Below, piece after piece: positions 25,416 to 33,222 of a DNA stretch of 64,000 bases (position 1 is the stretch's first letter; each line of letters opens with the position of its first letter). The notes beneath the pieces were generated by a model. That model did no database searches and was not told where the DNA came from. It worked only from the letters and a program-made list of their open reading frames with translations. The translations under genes and the position numbers were made by a program. The stretch comes from Burkholderia pyrrocinia. Lineage in GTDB: Bacteria; Pseudomonadota; Gammaproteobacteria; Burkholderiales; Burkholderiaceae. The stretch lies in contig NZ_CP070978.1 in assembly GCF_018417535.1 (NCBI RefSeq), positions 1,550,001 to 1,614,000 on the forward strand, read 5' to 3'.

Positions 25416-27852
25416 TGCTTCCCGCCCGACCGAATCCGCCGCGCCGCTTGCGGCGATCATCATCGGCGCCGGCTTCGCCGGCATCGGCATGGCAATCGCG
25501 CTGCAACGCGCCGGCATTCACGATTTCGTGATCGTCGAACGCTCGCACGACGTCGGCGGCGTATGGCGCGACAACCGCTACCCGGGCGCCGCGTGCGACG
25601 TGCCCTCGCACCTGTACTCGTTCTCGTTCGAGCCCAATCCGGCGTGGTCGCGCGTCTTCGCGCCGCAGCCTGAAATCCATGCGTACCTGCAGCATTGCGC
25701 GCGCAAGTACGGCCTCGCGCGCCATCTGCGCTTCGGCGCCGAAGTCGAGCGCGCGCGGTACGACGAAGCCCGTGCGCTGTGGCGCGTCACGCTGGCCGAC
25801 GGCACGACGCTGAGCGCCGCCGTGCTCGTCAGCGGCACCGGCCAGTTGAGCCGCCCCGCGATGCCCGACCTGCCGGGCATCGACACGTTTCGCGGCCGCG
25901 CCTTCCACTCCGCGCACTGGGATCACGACACTCCGCTCGCCGGCAAGCGCGTGGCGGTGGTCGGCACCGGCGCGTCGGCGATCCAGTTCGTCCCGGCGAT
26001 CACCGGCGACGTGCAGCGTCTCGTCGTGTTTCAGCGCTCGCCGGCCTACGTGACGCCGCGCCCCGACCGCGCGTATCGCCCGTGGGAGAAGGCACTGTTC
26101 CGCCGGCTGCCGTGGGCGATGAAGCTGCATCGCGCGTCGATCTACCTGCGCTACGAATCGCGCGCGATCGCGTTTACGCGGCTGCACGGGCTGATGGATG
26201 TCGCGGTCGGCCGGCCGTTCCGCAAGCTGCTCGCGCGCGACGTGCCGGACGCCGCGCTGCGCGAACGGCTCACGCCCGACTACCCGATCGGCTGCAAGCG
26301 CATCCTGCTGTCGAGCGACTACCTCGCCGCGATGAGCCGCGACAACGTCGAGCTCGTCACGCAGCGGATCCGGCGCGTGACCGAGGACGGGATCGAGACC
26401 GCCGACGGCGTGCACCATCCGGTCGACGCGATCGTCTACGGCACGGGGTTCGCGGCGACCGAGTTCCTGTCGCCGATGCGCATCACGGGCCGCGCCGGGC
26501 TCGACCTGAACGACGCATGGCGACGCGGCGCGCAGGCGTATCTCGGGCTCACCGTGCCCGGCTTTCCGAACTTCTTCATGCTGTACGGCCCGAACACCAA
26601 CCTCGGCCACAACTCGATCGTCTACATGCTCGAAAGCCAGATCGCGCACGTGATGCGCTGCGTGCGCGCGATGCGGCGCGACGGCGCATCCGCGATCGAC
26701 GTCGACGCGCGCCGCTACCGGCGCTACAACGTGCATGTGCAGCAGCGGCTCGAAGGTTCGGTGTGGAGCAGTTGCAAGAGCTGGTACGTCGATGCGTCGG
26801 GGCACAACAGCACGAACTGGCCGGGCTTCACGCTGAGCTACCGATGGATCACGCGCTTCACCGGGCTGTCCGCGTACCGCTTCACGCATCCGCTGCCCGA
26901 TGCCGCCGCGCCGACGCACGGCGTGGTGGTCGCACCGCCCGCCGGCGGACTGGAGGCGCTCGCCGCCGCGTCGCTGCGCGGCTTCCTGCGCGTCGCGTTC
27001 CGGCCGCTGATCGGGCCGCCGTTCGGTGCGCGCATGCAGCGCCGCGTCGTCGCATTGCTGGCGCCGCTGATGCCCGGCGCAGGCGGCACGCTGCGCTACC
27101 GCACGTCCGCCGACGGCGTGCCGGTCGAGGTGGTCGCGCCGAAACGCGGCGATACGGGCGGCGCGATCCTCTATCTGCACGGCGGCGCGTTCTGTCTCGG
27201 CGGGCCGCATACGCATCGCGGCGTGACGACGCGGCTCGCGAACGATGCCGGGCTGCCGGTGTGGGTGCCCGATTACCGGCTCGCGCCCGAGCATCCGAGC
27301 CCCGCGGCGCTCGACGATGCGCTGGCCGCATACGACGCGATGCGCACGCAGGGTTATGCGCCGCACCGGATCGTGATCGCCGGCGATTCGGCCGGCGGCG
27401 CGCTCGCGCTGGCGCTCGCCATTGCGCTGCGCGAGCGCGGCGAGCCGGCCGCGGCCGCACTGCTGCTGATCTCGCCCGTGACCGACCCCGCGCTCGGCGG
27501 CGCGACGCTCGCTTCGCGCCGTCTCGACGATCCGATGATCCGTCGCGGCTGGCTCGAACAGGGGCTGCGCTGGTATCACGGCGCCGGCTCGGCCGCGGCG
27601 CGCGGCCCGCTCGACACCGACCTGCACGGCCTGCCGCCGATGCTGGTCCAGGCCGGCGATCAGGAGGTGCTGCTGTCGGATGCGCAGCGGCTCGCGCATC
27701 ATGCGGCCGCGTGCGGCGTGCCGTGCCGGCTGGAGATTCATGCGGCGCGCTGGCATGTGTTTCATCTGCAGGCGTTTTACCTGAGGTCGGCGCGGGACGC
27801 ATTGCGGACGCTGGCGAGGTTTGCATCTGAACGCGTCGCCGCAACGGCGTAA
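25402..27852 (+). CDS. Baeyer-Villiger monooxygenase fused to an HSL-type esterase
   Basis: An 816-residue two-enzyme protein. Residues ~15-500 are a class B flavin monooxygenase: FAD fold GAGFAG (22-27), the exact Baeyer-Villiger fingerprint F163-x-G-x3-H169-x3-W173, and NADPH fold GTGASA (188-193). Residues ~530-816 are an alpha/beta hydrolase of the hormone-sensitive-lipase group: oxyanion H593-GGAF and nucleophile in GDS663AGG, with a late His in AARWHVFHLQ. GGAGG lies nine bases before the ATG, which overlaps the oxidase gene. The monooxygenase would turn a ketone to an ester or lactone and the hydrolase would cleave it. No internal stop or frameshift separates the halves. Confidence 0.88.
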   Translation: MLSPDASRPTESAAPLAAIIIGAGFAGIGMAIALQRAGIHDFVIVERSHDVGGVWRDNRYPGAACDVPSHLYSFSFEPNPAWSRVFAPQPEIHAYLQHCARKYGLARHLRFGAEVERARYDEARALWRVTLADGTTLSAAVLVSGTGQLSRPAMPDLPGIDTFRGRAFHSAHWDHDTPLAGKRVAVVGTGASAIQFVPAITGDVQRLVVFQRSPAYVTPRPDRAYRPWEKALFRRLPWAMKLHRASIYLRYESRAIAFTRLHGLMDVAVGRPFRKLLARDVPDAALRERLTPDYPIGCKRILLSSDYLAAMSRDNVELVTQRIRRVTEDGIETADGVHHPVDAIVYGTGFAATEFLSPMRITGRAGLDLNDAWRRGAQAYLGLTVPGFPNFFMLYGPNTNLGHNSIVYMLESQIAHVMRCVRAMRRDGASAIDVDARRYRRYNVHVQQRLEGSVWSSCKSWYVDASGHNSTNWPGFTLSYRWITRFTGLSAYRFTHPLPDAAAPTHGVVVAPPAGGLEALAAASLRGFLRVAFRPLIGPPFGARMQRRVVALLAPLMPGAGGTLRYRTSADGVPVEVVAPKRGDTGGAILYLHGGAFCLGGPHTHRGVTTRLANDAGLPVWVPDYRLAPEHPSPAALDDALAAYDAMRTQGYAPHRIVIAGDSAGGALALALAIALRERGEPAAAALLLISPVTDPALGGATLASRRLDDPMIRRGWLEQGLRWYHGAGSAAARGPLDTDLHGLPPMLVQAGDQEVLLSDAQRLAHHAAACGVPCRLEIHAARWHVFHLQAFYLRSARDALRTLARFASERVAATA

Positions 27853-28069
27853 CGATGAAGCGCTAACGCGCGGCGATCGGGGCAGCGGTTCCCGGCTGCC
27901 CCGACCGCCGCACGACGCATGCGCCGCCACCGTGCCCGCTTGCAACGAAGCGACACCGTCTTGCGAAAACCGGTCGTTTATTTTTTTCCGTCGCACACGG
28001 CCGTCATGATCTCCCGCAAGCCTCGGTGCGATGCCGCGGCGACCTCACCCCACCCTGGCGGAGACATCA

Positions 28070-28624
28070 ATGAAAAGAAGCCACACCCTCAACGCGCTTG
28101 CGCTGCTCTGTTGCGTCGGCATCCAGTGCGCGACGTCGGCATTCGCCGACGAACCGAAGAAGGTCGCGTTCGTCGACACCGGCAACACCGGGCGCAGCGT
28201 GATGGCCGAAGCGATCGCGGGCCAGTTGATCGCGCAGCGCCACGCGCATGTCGCGGTGATTTCGCGCGCGGTCGACGAGGATCCGTACGACGAAAAGCCC
28301 GAGGAAAACGGCGTGATCCTGATGAAGCGGCGCGGCATCGATACGTCCGCGCACCGCGCGGTGCAACTGAACGCGAACGACGTCAAGCATTCCGACGTGA
28401 TCCTGACGATGACCGACAAGCACAAGGAGAAGGTGCTCGCGCTCTATCCGTCGGCGGCCGGCAAGGTGTTCACGCTCGCCGAATATGCGTCCGGAAAGCA
28501 CGTCGACGTGCCCGACGCATGGGGCAAGCCGATCGACTTCTACGAATCGGTGACCGCGCAGCTCGACACGTACATCCCGGCCGCGCTCGACAAGGTCGCG
28601 ACGGCCGCGCCGGCGAAGCAGTAA
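28070..28624 (+). CDS. Exported low-molecular-weight phosphatase-fold protein lacking the catalytic Cys
   Basis: A 184-residue protein with a signal peptide (about 1-26, ending AFA). The mature part follows the low-molecular-weight tyrosine phosphatase/arsenate reductase fold. The P-loop, normally V-C-x-G-N-x-C-R-S, reads V35-D36-T-G-N-T-G41-R42-S43, so the nucleophilic Cys is Asp and the second Cys is Gly. The Arg and the late acidic loop (VPDAWGKPIDFYES) are kept. Loss of the nucleophile in an exported protein suggests a binding rather than hydrolytic role. An IR typical of a transcript end follows at 28634. Confidence 0.75.
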   Translation: MKRSHTLNALALLCCVGIQCATSAFADEPKKVAFVDTGNTGRSVMAEAIAGQLIAQRHAHVAVISRAVDEDPYDEKPEENGVILMKRRGIDTSAHRAVQLNANDVKHSDVILTMTDKHKEKVLALYPSAAGKVFTLAEYASGKHVDVPDAWGKPIDFYESVTAQLDTYIPAALDKVATAAPAKQ

Positions 28625-28995
28625 TGCGGGAAGACCTGCCGGCATGCAAGGCGCGCGACGCGCCGGCGCCGGCAGGTTTGCCGTTCACGTCACTCCCTCC
28701 CGACACCCCACACTCGGCGCGTGCCTCGTCATCGCGCCATCGACACAGGCCATTCGGCCGAATCGCCGCCGTACGCACCGGATGAAAGAATGATCGTCGT
28801 CCGGGAAGCCGGCTTCGCTGCCTGAAACCCCGAACCATGAAGGCGCTGCATGCGCTCCGGCCGCGGCGCCGTTGCGTTGCATGCCGTCTCGATCCGACGA
28901 CCGGCAACGCGTGCATCGCACCCCGTTCACACGGCCTGTGGCCGGCCGCATGGCCGCCTCGTTCCCTTCACCCTTTTTGTAGCTTATAAGTTACA
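28625..28995. other. Gene-free stretch between the phosphatase-like gene and the toxin gene
   Basis: This 371-base stretch holds a nested hairpin at its left end (28634-28677) and the toxin operator at its right end (28977-28996). The middle (about 28680-28960) shows no credible gene, repeat or RNA by eye. Confidence 0.5.
28634..28677 (+). terminator. Nested hairpin after the phosphatase-like gene
   Basis: ACCTGCCGGC (28634-28643) pairs with GCCGGCAGGT (28668-28677); inside it GGCGCG/CGCGCC (28650-28655/28659-28664) forms a second stem. Three T follow. It begins 10 bases after the stop codon and is the likely transcript end. Confidence 0.55.
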
Positions 28996-28996
28996 A
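28977..28996. promoter_or_regulatory. Operator palindrome overlapping the toxin promoter and start codon
   Basis: TTGTA-G-CTTATAAG-T-TACAA is a 20-base palindrome with a single mismatched pair. It contains a TATAAG -10 element (28985-28990), and its last base is the A of the toxin ATG. A -10 this close implies a transcript starting at or next to the ATG. The toxin-antitoxin complex probably binds here to repress its own operon. Confidence 0.6.
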
Positions 28997-29328
28997 TGCT
29001 ATCCAAGTTCGAACTGCTTCGCTATCAGCTCGACGACGGTCGCGAGCCTTTCACCGAATGGCTGAACGCCGTGCGCGACAAGCTCGCCCAGGCGCGGATT
29101 CGCGAACGCCTGCGCCGTGTGCAGACGGGCAACTTCGGCGATTGCGAGCCTGTCGGCGAAGGCGTAATCGAACTGCGCATCCATGTCGGTGCCGGCTATC
29201 GCGTGTACTTCGGCCGGCACGGCGGTGCACTGGTGCTGCTGCTGTCCGGTGGCAACAAGGGCAGTCAACCCGACGACATCAGGCGCGTAAAGGAACACTG
29301 GTCGAACTGGAAACGGAGGCAAATGTGA
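28996..29328 (+). CDS. RelE/HigB-like toxin (Gp49 family)
   Basis: A 110-residue basic protein matching the phage-derived Gp49-like / addiction-module killer family: FTEWLNAVRDKLAQARIRER, then GNFGDCEPVGEGVIELRIH, YRVYFGRHGGALVLLLSGG and a Lys/Arg tail. Such toxins cut mRNA on the ribosome. There is no Shine-Dalgarno sequence; the promoter -10 lies directly before the ATG, suggesting a leaderless message. The antitoxin start GTG overlaps its stop by three bases. Toxin-first order is the HigBA arrangement. Confidence 0.83.
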   Translation: MLSKFELLRYQLDDGREPFTEWLNAVRDKLAQARIRERLRRVQTGNFGDCEPVGEGVIELRIHVGAGYRVYFGRHGGALVLLLSGGNKGSQPDDIRRVKEHWSNWKRRQM

Positions 29329-29654
29329 CCACACTCAAAGGCGCGGTATCGCACCACGACGCGGAAGTCGCCGAACTCGGCGCCGATCGCGAACTCGCGG
29401 TGGCCTATCTGCGCGTCGCAATGGAATCGCTCGACGATCCCGACAACCGCGCAGCCGGCCTGCTCGCGCTGCGCACGGTCGCGGAAGCGTACGGCGGGCT
29501 CGGCGCCGTCGCCGCCGAAGCCGGCATCAGCCGCGAATCGCTGTATCGCACGCTGTCGCCCAACGGCAACCCGACGCTGAAAACCCTGCTCGCGGTGCTC
29601 AAGACCGTCGGCCTGCGCCTGTCCGTCGTCCCCGCGCAGCCGGCGCACGCGTAA
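29325..29654 (+). CDS. HigA-like antitoxin (addiction-module antidote family)
   Basis: A 109-residue protein of the antidote family partnered with Gp49-like toxins. The conserved YLRVAMESLDDPDNRAAGLL is followed by a helix-turn-helix (GGLGAVAAEAGISRESLYRT, LSPNGNPTLKTLLAVLKTVG). The start is GTG, overlapping the toxin stop, with GGAGG five bases upstream. It should neutralise the toxin and bind the palindrome at 28977-28996. Confidence 0.83.
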   Translation: MTTLKGAVSHHDAEVAELGADRELAVAYLRVAMESLDDPDNRAAGLLALRTVAEAYGGLGAVAAEAGISRESLYRTLSPNGNPTLKTLLAVLKTVGLRLSVVPAQPAHA

Positions 29655-29678
29655 GCGGCGCACTGCCGGCCTGCCCGC

Positions 29679-31697
29679 TCACGGCCTGATCATCCACACG
29701 AGCAGCATCTCGGCCGGCACGGCAGTCATCCCCGCCGGCGGATGCGCGATCGTCGGCTCGACCGCCAGCGCCTGAGCGATCGCCGCTGCATCGTCGATCG
29801 TCGTCGTACGCACGATCGTCATCAGCCGCGCCGGCCGGTGCAGCGTCTCGCGATACAGCGCGCCGTACCACAGCGGCCGCGTGCCGAGCGCATCCTGCAA
29901 CACGTACGGATAACGCCACAGCCGCAGCACGAGGCGGCTTTCAGGGTGGCCCGGATCGACGCGGACGAACACGCGGCGCGTGCTTTCACCGTGCGTATAG
30001 CGCGGCAGCACGGGCAGCGTATCGGCCGGCGCCTGCGGCAACAGCCAGCGCAGCGCGGTCGCCGGCGACCACGGCGTCGCGCGCTGCCAGCCGGCCTGCG
30101 CGAGATGGCGATCGAGCGTGTCCGACGTCGCGCTCCATTGCAGCGGCAGATATTCCTCGCGATCGCCGCCGATCTCGGTGCGCCGCGTCGGCACGCGCTG
30201 CCACCCGCCGCGCATCCACTGGTCGACGGTCATCGCGACCACGTCGCCGACATGCGGGCGCGCCGCGCGGTCGAGCTGCCATTGCGCGGGAACCGTCCAG
30301 ACGCCGGCCGTCGCGAGCACCACGACCACCGCGACCAGCGCGCCCCTCGGCTGCACATGCTCGCGCACGCGCCAGTATGCATAGGCGCCGGCGAGCAACG
30401 CGAACCACGCCAGCCCGAGGCTCCAGCCGCCGAGCAGACCCGACAGCCACGTATCGCCGACGTACAGCCGCGCGAAGCCGCCGAGCACGATCCACAGCAC
30501 GACCGCCGTCACGACCGGAATGCGCCACAGCGCGGGCCGGTCCCGCGCCAGCACCCAGCCGAGGCCGCTGCTCGCGAGGATCGCGAACGCGGCGTCGGCA
30601 TCGGGCAGCGGCACGTGCAGCGCGCCGGGCGGCAGGCTCGCGGGCGTCGCGCCGGGCACGCCCGCGCCGAACGCCGGCACGAGCACGACGGCGACGCCGA
30701 CCGTCGCGAGCCACCACACGGCTGTCAGCCAGCAGCGATGGATCATCAGCCAGACGAGAAACGCGGCCGCGACGATCAGCCCCGTATCGTGCCCGTGCAG
30801 CACCGCGAGCGCGCTCATCGCGGCATCGACGGGCGGCGTGTGCAGGTTCTGCAGGAACGCGTAAAGCGCGATGTCCGCGTGCATCAGCGGATCGTTCGCG
30901 ACGACATCCTGCACGACGCCCGCGAACAGCCACACGCAGCCGATGAACAGCAGCGCGAGCACGGGCACCGCGCCCGGCAGGCGGCGCACGCGCGCGATCG
31001 TGTCGTGCAGCCGCGCGCCGAACCGCGGCCAGCGGCGCGCGCATGCGTGCACGACTTCGACGAGCGCGCGGCGCAGCAGCGGCCAGCCGCGCCGCAGCGC
31101 GACGCGCACGCCGATCCACACGAGCGCGACCAGCGCGGCGACGACCATCAGGATCGCGGCGACCCGCACGCTGACCGCCGCGGCCAGGGCGGCCGATGCG
31201 CCGAACAGGATGCCCGGCGCGATGTGCACGGGCGCCCACACGAGTGCCGATATCACGTTGACCGGATAGAACGACCGGCGCGGCAGCGTCGCGCAGCCGA
31301 CGACGACCGGCACGACCGCGCGCACCGGCGCGAGGAAGCGCGCGAGCACGATGCTCTTGATGCCATGGCGCAGCACGAACTCCTCGCCGCGCGAGTAAGC
31401 TGCCGCGTAGCCGAGGCGCGTCCACGCGTTACGGATCACCCCGCGATAGTGCCGCCCGAGTTCGTAGCTGATCCCGTCGCCGACCACGGCGCCGACGGCC
31501 GCGACGCCGATCGTCGTCCACCCGTCGAGCGCGCCCGCGCCGATCAGCGCACCGGCCGCGAACATCACGGCACCGGCCGGCACGACCGTGCCGACCAGCG
31601 CGATCGCCTCGGCGCAGGCCGTCACGAACACGATCGCCAGCACGAGCAGCGGATGCGCGCCGATCGCGCCGATCCACGCGTGGATCGTGTCGCTCAT
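29679..31697 (-). CDS. DedA / PAP2-like / LssY-C membrane protein
   Basis: A 672-residue inner-membrane protein in three parts. Residues ~1-190 are a DedA/SNARE-associated domain (ALVGTVVPAGAVMFAAGAL; LARFLAPVRAVVPVVVG). Residues ~240-460 look like a PAP2 phosphatase domain, but the motifs are degenerate: PSGH reads PDAD, and SRxYxGVHWxxD reads ARLYVGDTWLSG. The C-terminal ~200 residues resemble the LssY C-terminal domain (GWQRVPTR, W-RYPYVLQDALG, RPLWYGALYRE). Relatives act in envelope lipid handling; with its PAP2 residues lost, the middle domain is probably not an active phosphatase. GGAG lies before the ATG. Confidence 0.78.
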   Translation of the reverse strand: MSDTIHAWIGAIGAHPLLVLAIVFVTACAEAIALVGTVVPAGAVMFAAGALIGAGALDGWTTIGVAAVGAVVGDGISYELGRHYRGVIRNAWTRLGYAAAYSRGEEFVLRHGIKSIVLARFLAPVRAVVPVVVGCATLPRRSFYPVNVISALVWAPVHIAPGILFGASAALAAAVSVRVAAILMVVAALVALVWIGVRVALRRGWPLLRRALVEVVHACARRWPRFGARLHDTIARVRRLPGAVPVLALLFIGCVWLFAGVVQDVVANDPLMHADIALYAFLQNLHTPPVDAAMSALAVLHGHDTGLIVAAAFLVWLMIHRCWLTAVWWLATVGVAVVLVPAFGAGVPGATPASLPPGALHVPLPDADAAFAILASSGLGWVLARDRPALWRIPVVTAVVLWIVLGGFARLYVGDTWLSGLLGGWSLGLAWFALLAGAYAYWRVREHVQPRGALVAVVVVLATAGVWTVPAQWQLDRAARPHVGDVVAMTVDQWMRGGWQRVPTRRTEIGGDREEYLPLQWSATSDTLDRHLAQAGWQRATPWSPATALRWLLPQAPADTLPVLPRYTHGESTRRVFVRVDPGHPESRLVLRLWRYPYVLQDALGTRPLWYGALYRETLHRPARLMTIVRTTTIDDAAAIAQALAVEPTIAHPPAGMTAVPAEMLLVWMIRP

Positions 31698-31716
31698 CGC
31701 GCGCTCCGAAGCGGCG

Positions 31717-31742
31717 CGGCCCGGTGTGGGAACACCGGGCCG
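31717..31742. terminator. Strong hairpin between two minus-strand genes
   Basis: CGGCCCGGTGT and ACACCGGGCCG form a perfect 11-base stem with a GGGA loop, 58 bases past the stop of the HExxH gene and 20 bases before the DedA-like start codon. No U tract. It could end the upstream transcript or structure the leader of the DedA-like message. Confidence 0.5.
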
Positions 31743-31799
31743 GCAGTGGCGTGGGGAACGTTCATCGCAAGGTACGCGCGGTCGCGCCGGCGTCAGGGG

Positions 31800-32252
31800 T
31801 CAATCGAACTCGTACTGCCGCGCGTCGACCTCGAGCGGCGCGTCGTGGTACCCGACCGTCGCGATCTCGTGCAGGTAGCGCGCGAGAAACGCGCCGATCG
31901 ACCCGGCGGCCTCGTACTGATGCACGTGACGGAATTCGTGGGTCAGCAGGCGCCGCGTGTCTTGCCCGCGCAGTACGAACACCGCATGGTCGAGCGTGAG
32001 CCCGATCGTCCCCGGCGACAGCAGCCCCGTGTCGCGCGCGATCCCGGCCAGCGACGGCGTATCGGGGAACGGCATGCGGTCGACGATCACGACGCGGATC
32101 CGCTCCGGCTGCGCGACGCCGACCTTGCGCGCGTCGTCGGCCTGCGCCGGCGTCAGCGGCGCGCCCTGCGCGATCCCGCGCGCCGCCTCCGCTTCGGCCC
32201 ATGCGACGGCGGCGGGCAATGCGGACGGCAGGATATCGGCAAGGTCGATCAT
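31800..32252 (-). CDS. Small HExxH metallopeptidase-like protein
   Basis: A 150-residue cytoplasmic-looking protein. Residues 105-109 are H-E-F-R-H with a following VHQYE, and E141 in DAPLEVDA could be a third zinc ligand, the gluzincin-like pattern seen in DUF4157-type proteins. No signal peptide or membrane segment. GAGGAG lies eight bases before the ATG. Family and substrate were not recognised beyond the zinc motif. It is divergent from the NarL-type response regulator with a 322-base gap. Confidence 0.65.
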   Translation of the reverse strand: MIDLADILPSALPAAVAWAEAEAARGIAQGAPLTPAQADDARKVGVAQPERIRVVIVDRMPFPDTPSLAGIARDTGLLSPGTIGLTLDHAVFVLRGQDTRRLLTHEFRHVHQYEAAGSIGAFLARYLHEIATVGYHDAPLEVDARQYEFD

Positions 32253-32574
32253 CGCGAGGCTCCTCGGTTGGCGCGGTGGCATCGGGCACCAGTTTAGTCC
32301 CGAATCGGGGCCGCTCGCGGGGCGGTTCGCGTGACGCCGTGCCGGCCCGCCCCGCGCTCGGCAGGAATCAGGGAATACCCTGACGCACGCACTCCACGCC
32401 GAGCCCTGTCCCATCGATTATTTCGTTCCAGTACACATTCCGCAATCGGCTATCTCGAAAATTTCCCGGATGTGTATCGTTTTGGGATTCGACGGAATAT
32501 ATTGGTCAGAAGAACGGCCGCGGCGGCATCCGGACAGCAGTTCGCCGCGCCATCCCGAAGAGGATCGCTGGAAG
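32253..32574. other. Divergent gap before the NarL-type two-component genes
   Basis: This 322-base gap is A+T rich from about 32415 to 32510 (including AATATATT at 32496-32503), which fits promoter DNA for the response-regulator gene. No convincing -35 element, repeat or small gene could be fixed by eye. Confidence 0.4.
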
Positions 32575-33222
32575 ATGATCAGGGTAATTCTGGCTGACGA
32601 TCACGCAGTCATGCGGGACGGACTGCGTCACATCCTGGAGATGGCCGGCGGCTTCGCCATTGTCGGCGAGGCGAGCGACGGCCCGGCCACGCTCGCGCTG
32701 GCCGAGCGCGCCGTCGCCGACGTGCTGCTGCTCGACCTGTCGATGCCCGCACCGACCGGCGTCGAGCTGATCCGGCTGCTCAAGAGCCATGCGCCGTCGC
32801 TGCGCACGCTCGTGCTGACGATGCACACGGAGGCGCAGTACGCGGCGCGCGCGTTCAAGGCCGGCGCAACCGGCTTCCTGACGAAGGACAGCGCGACCGC
32901 CGAGCTCGTCGAGGCCGTCGGCAAGGTCGCGGCGGGCGGTGTCTACGTGAGCCCGTCGGCGGCCGAAAGCCTCGCGCGCACGCAGTGCGCGCCGGCTCGA
33001 ACGCTGCCGCACGAACGGTTGTCCACGCGCGAGCTCGACGTGATGCGCCGCATCGTCGCGGGCCAGACCGTCACGCAGATCGCGTCCGAACTCGCGCTGA
33101 GCGCGAAGACGGTCAGCACGTACAAGACGCGGATCCTCGAAAAGATGGAACTTCCGCACGAAGCCGCACTGGTCCGCTACGCGGTGCGCCACGATCTCGA
33201 CCCCGGCGTCGACGACGCATGA
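32575..33222 (+). CDS. NarL/FixJ-family response regulator
   Basis: A 215-residue regulator. The receiver domain starts MIRVILADDHAVMRDGLRH, with the phosphorylated Asp at D54 (LLLDLSMP) and the KDSATAE switch region. The C-terminal LuxR helix-turn-helix (LSTRELDVMRRIVAGQTVTQ, LALSAKTVSTYK) binds DNA. An upstream reading adds 35 residues but no domain. It overlaps the sensor kinase gene by four bases, so the pair is one operon. Confidence 0.9.
   Translation: MIRVILADDHAVMRDGLRHILEMAGGFAIVGEASDGPATLALAERAVADVLLLDLSMPAPTGVELIRLLKSHAPSLRTLVLTMHTEAQYAARAFKAGATGFLTKDSATAELVEAVGKVAAGGVYVSPSAAESLARTQCAPARTLPHERLSTRELDVMRRIVAGQTVTQIASELALSAKTVSTYKTRILEKMELPHEAALVRYAVRHDLDPGVDDA

Noticed and set aside
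25378..27996. An 872-codon minus-strand frame opposite the monooxygenase-esterase fusion
   Set aside because: Low-complexity Arg/Ala/His composition, no domain, and it is the antisense of a gene with clear catalytic motifs; typical of high-G+C shadow frames.
28070..28624. Active tyrosine phosphatase or arsenate reductase
   Set aside because: The nucleophilic Cys of the P-loop is Asp and a second Cys is Gly, so the normal chemistry is not possible.
29742..32297. An 851-codon plus-strand frame
   Set aside because: Antisense shadow of the DedA/PAP2/LssY gene and the HExxH gene; composition is random Arg/Ala/His/Asp.
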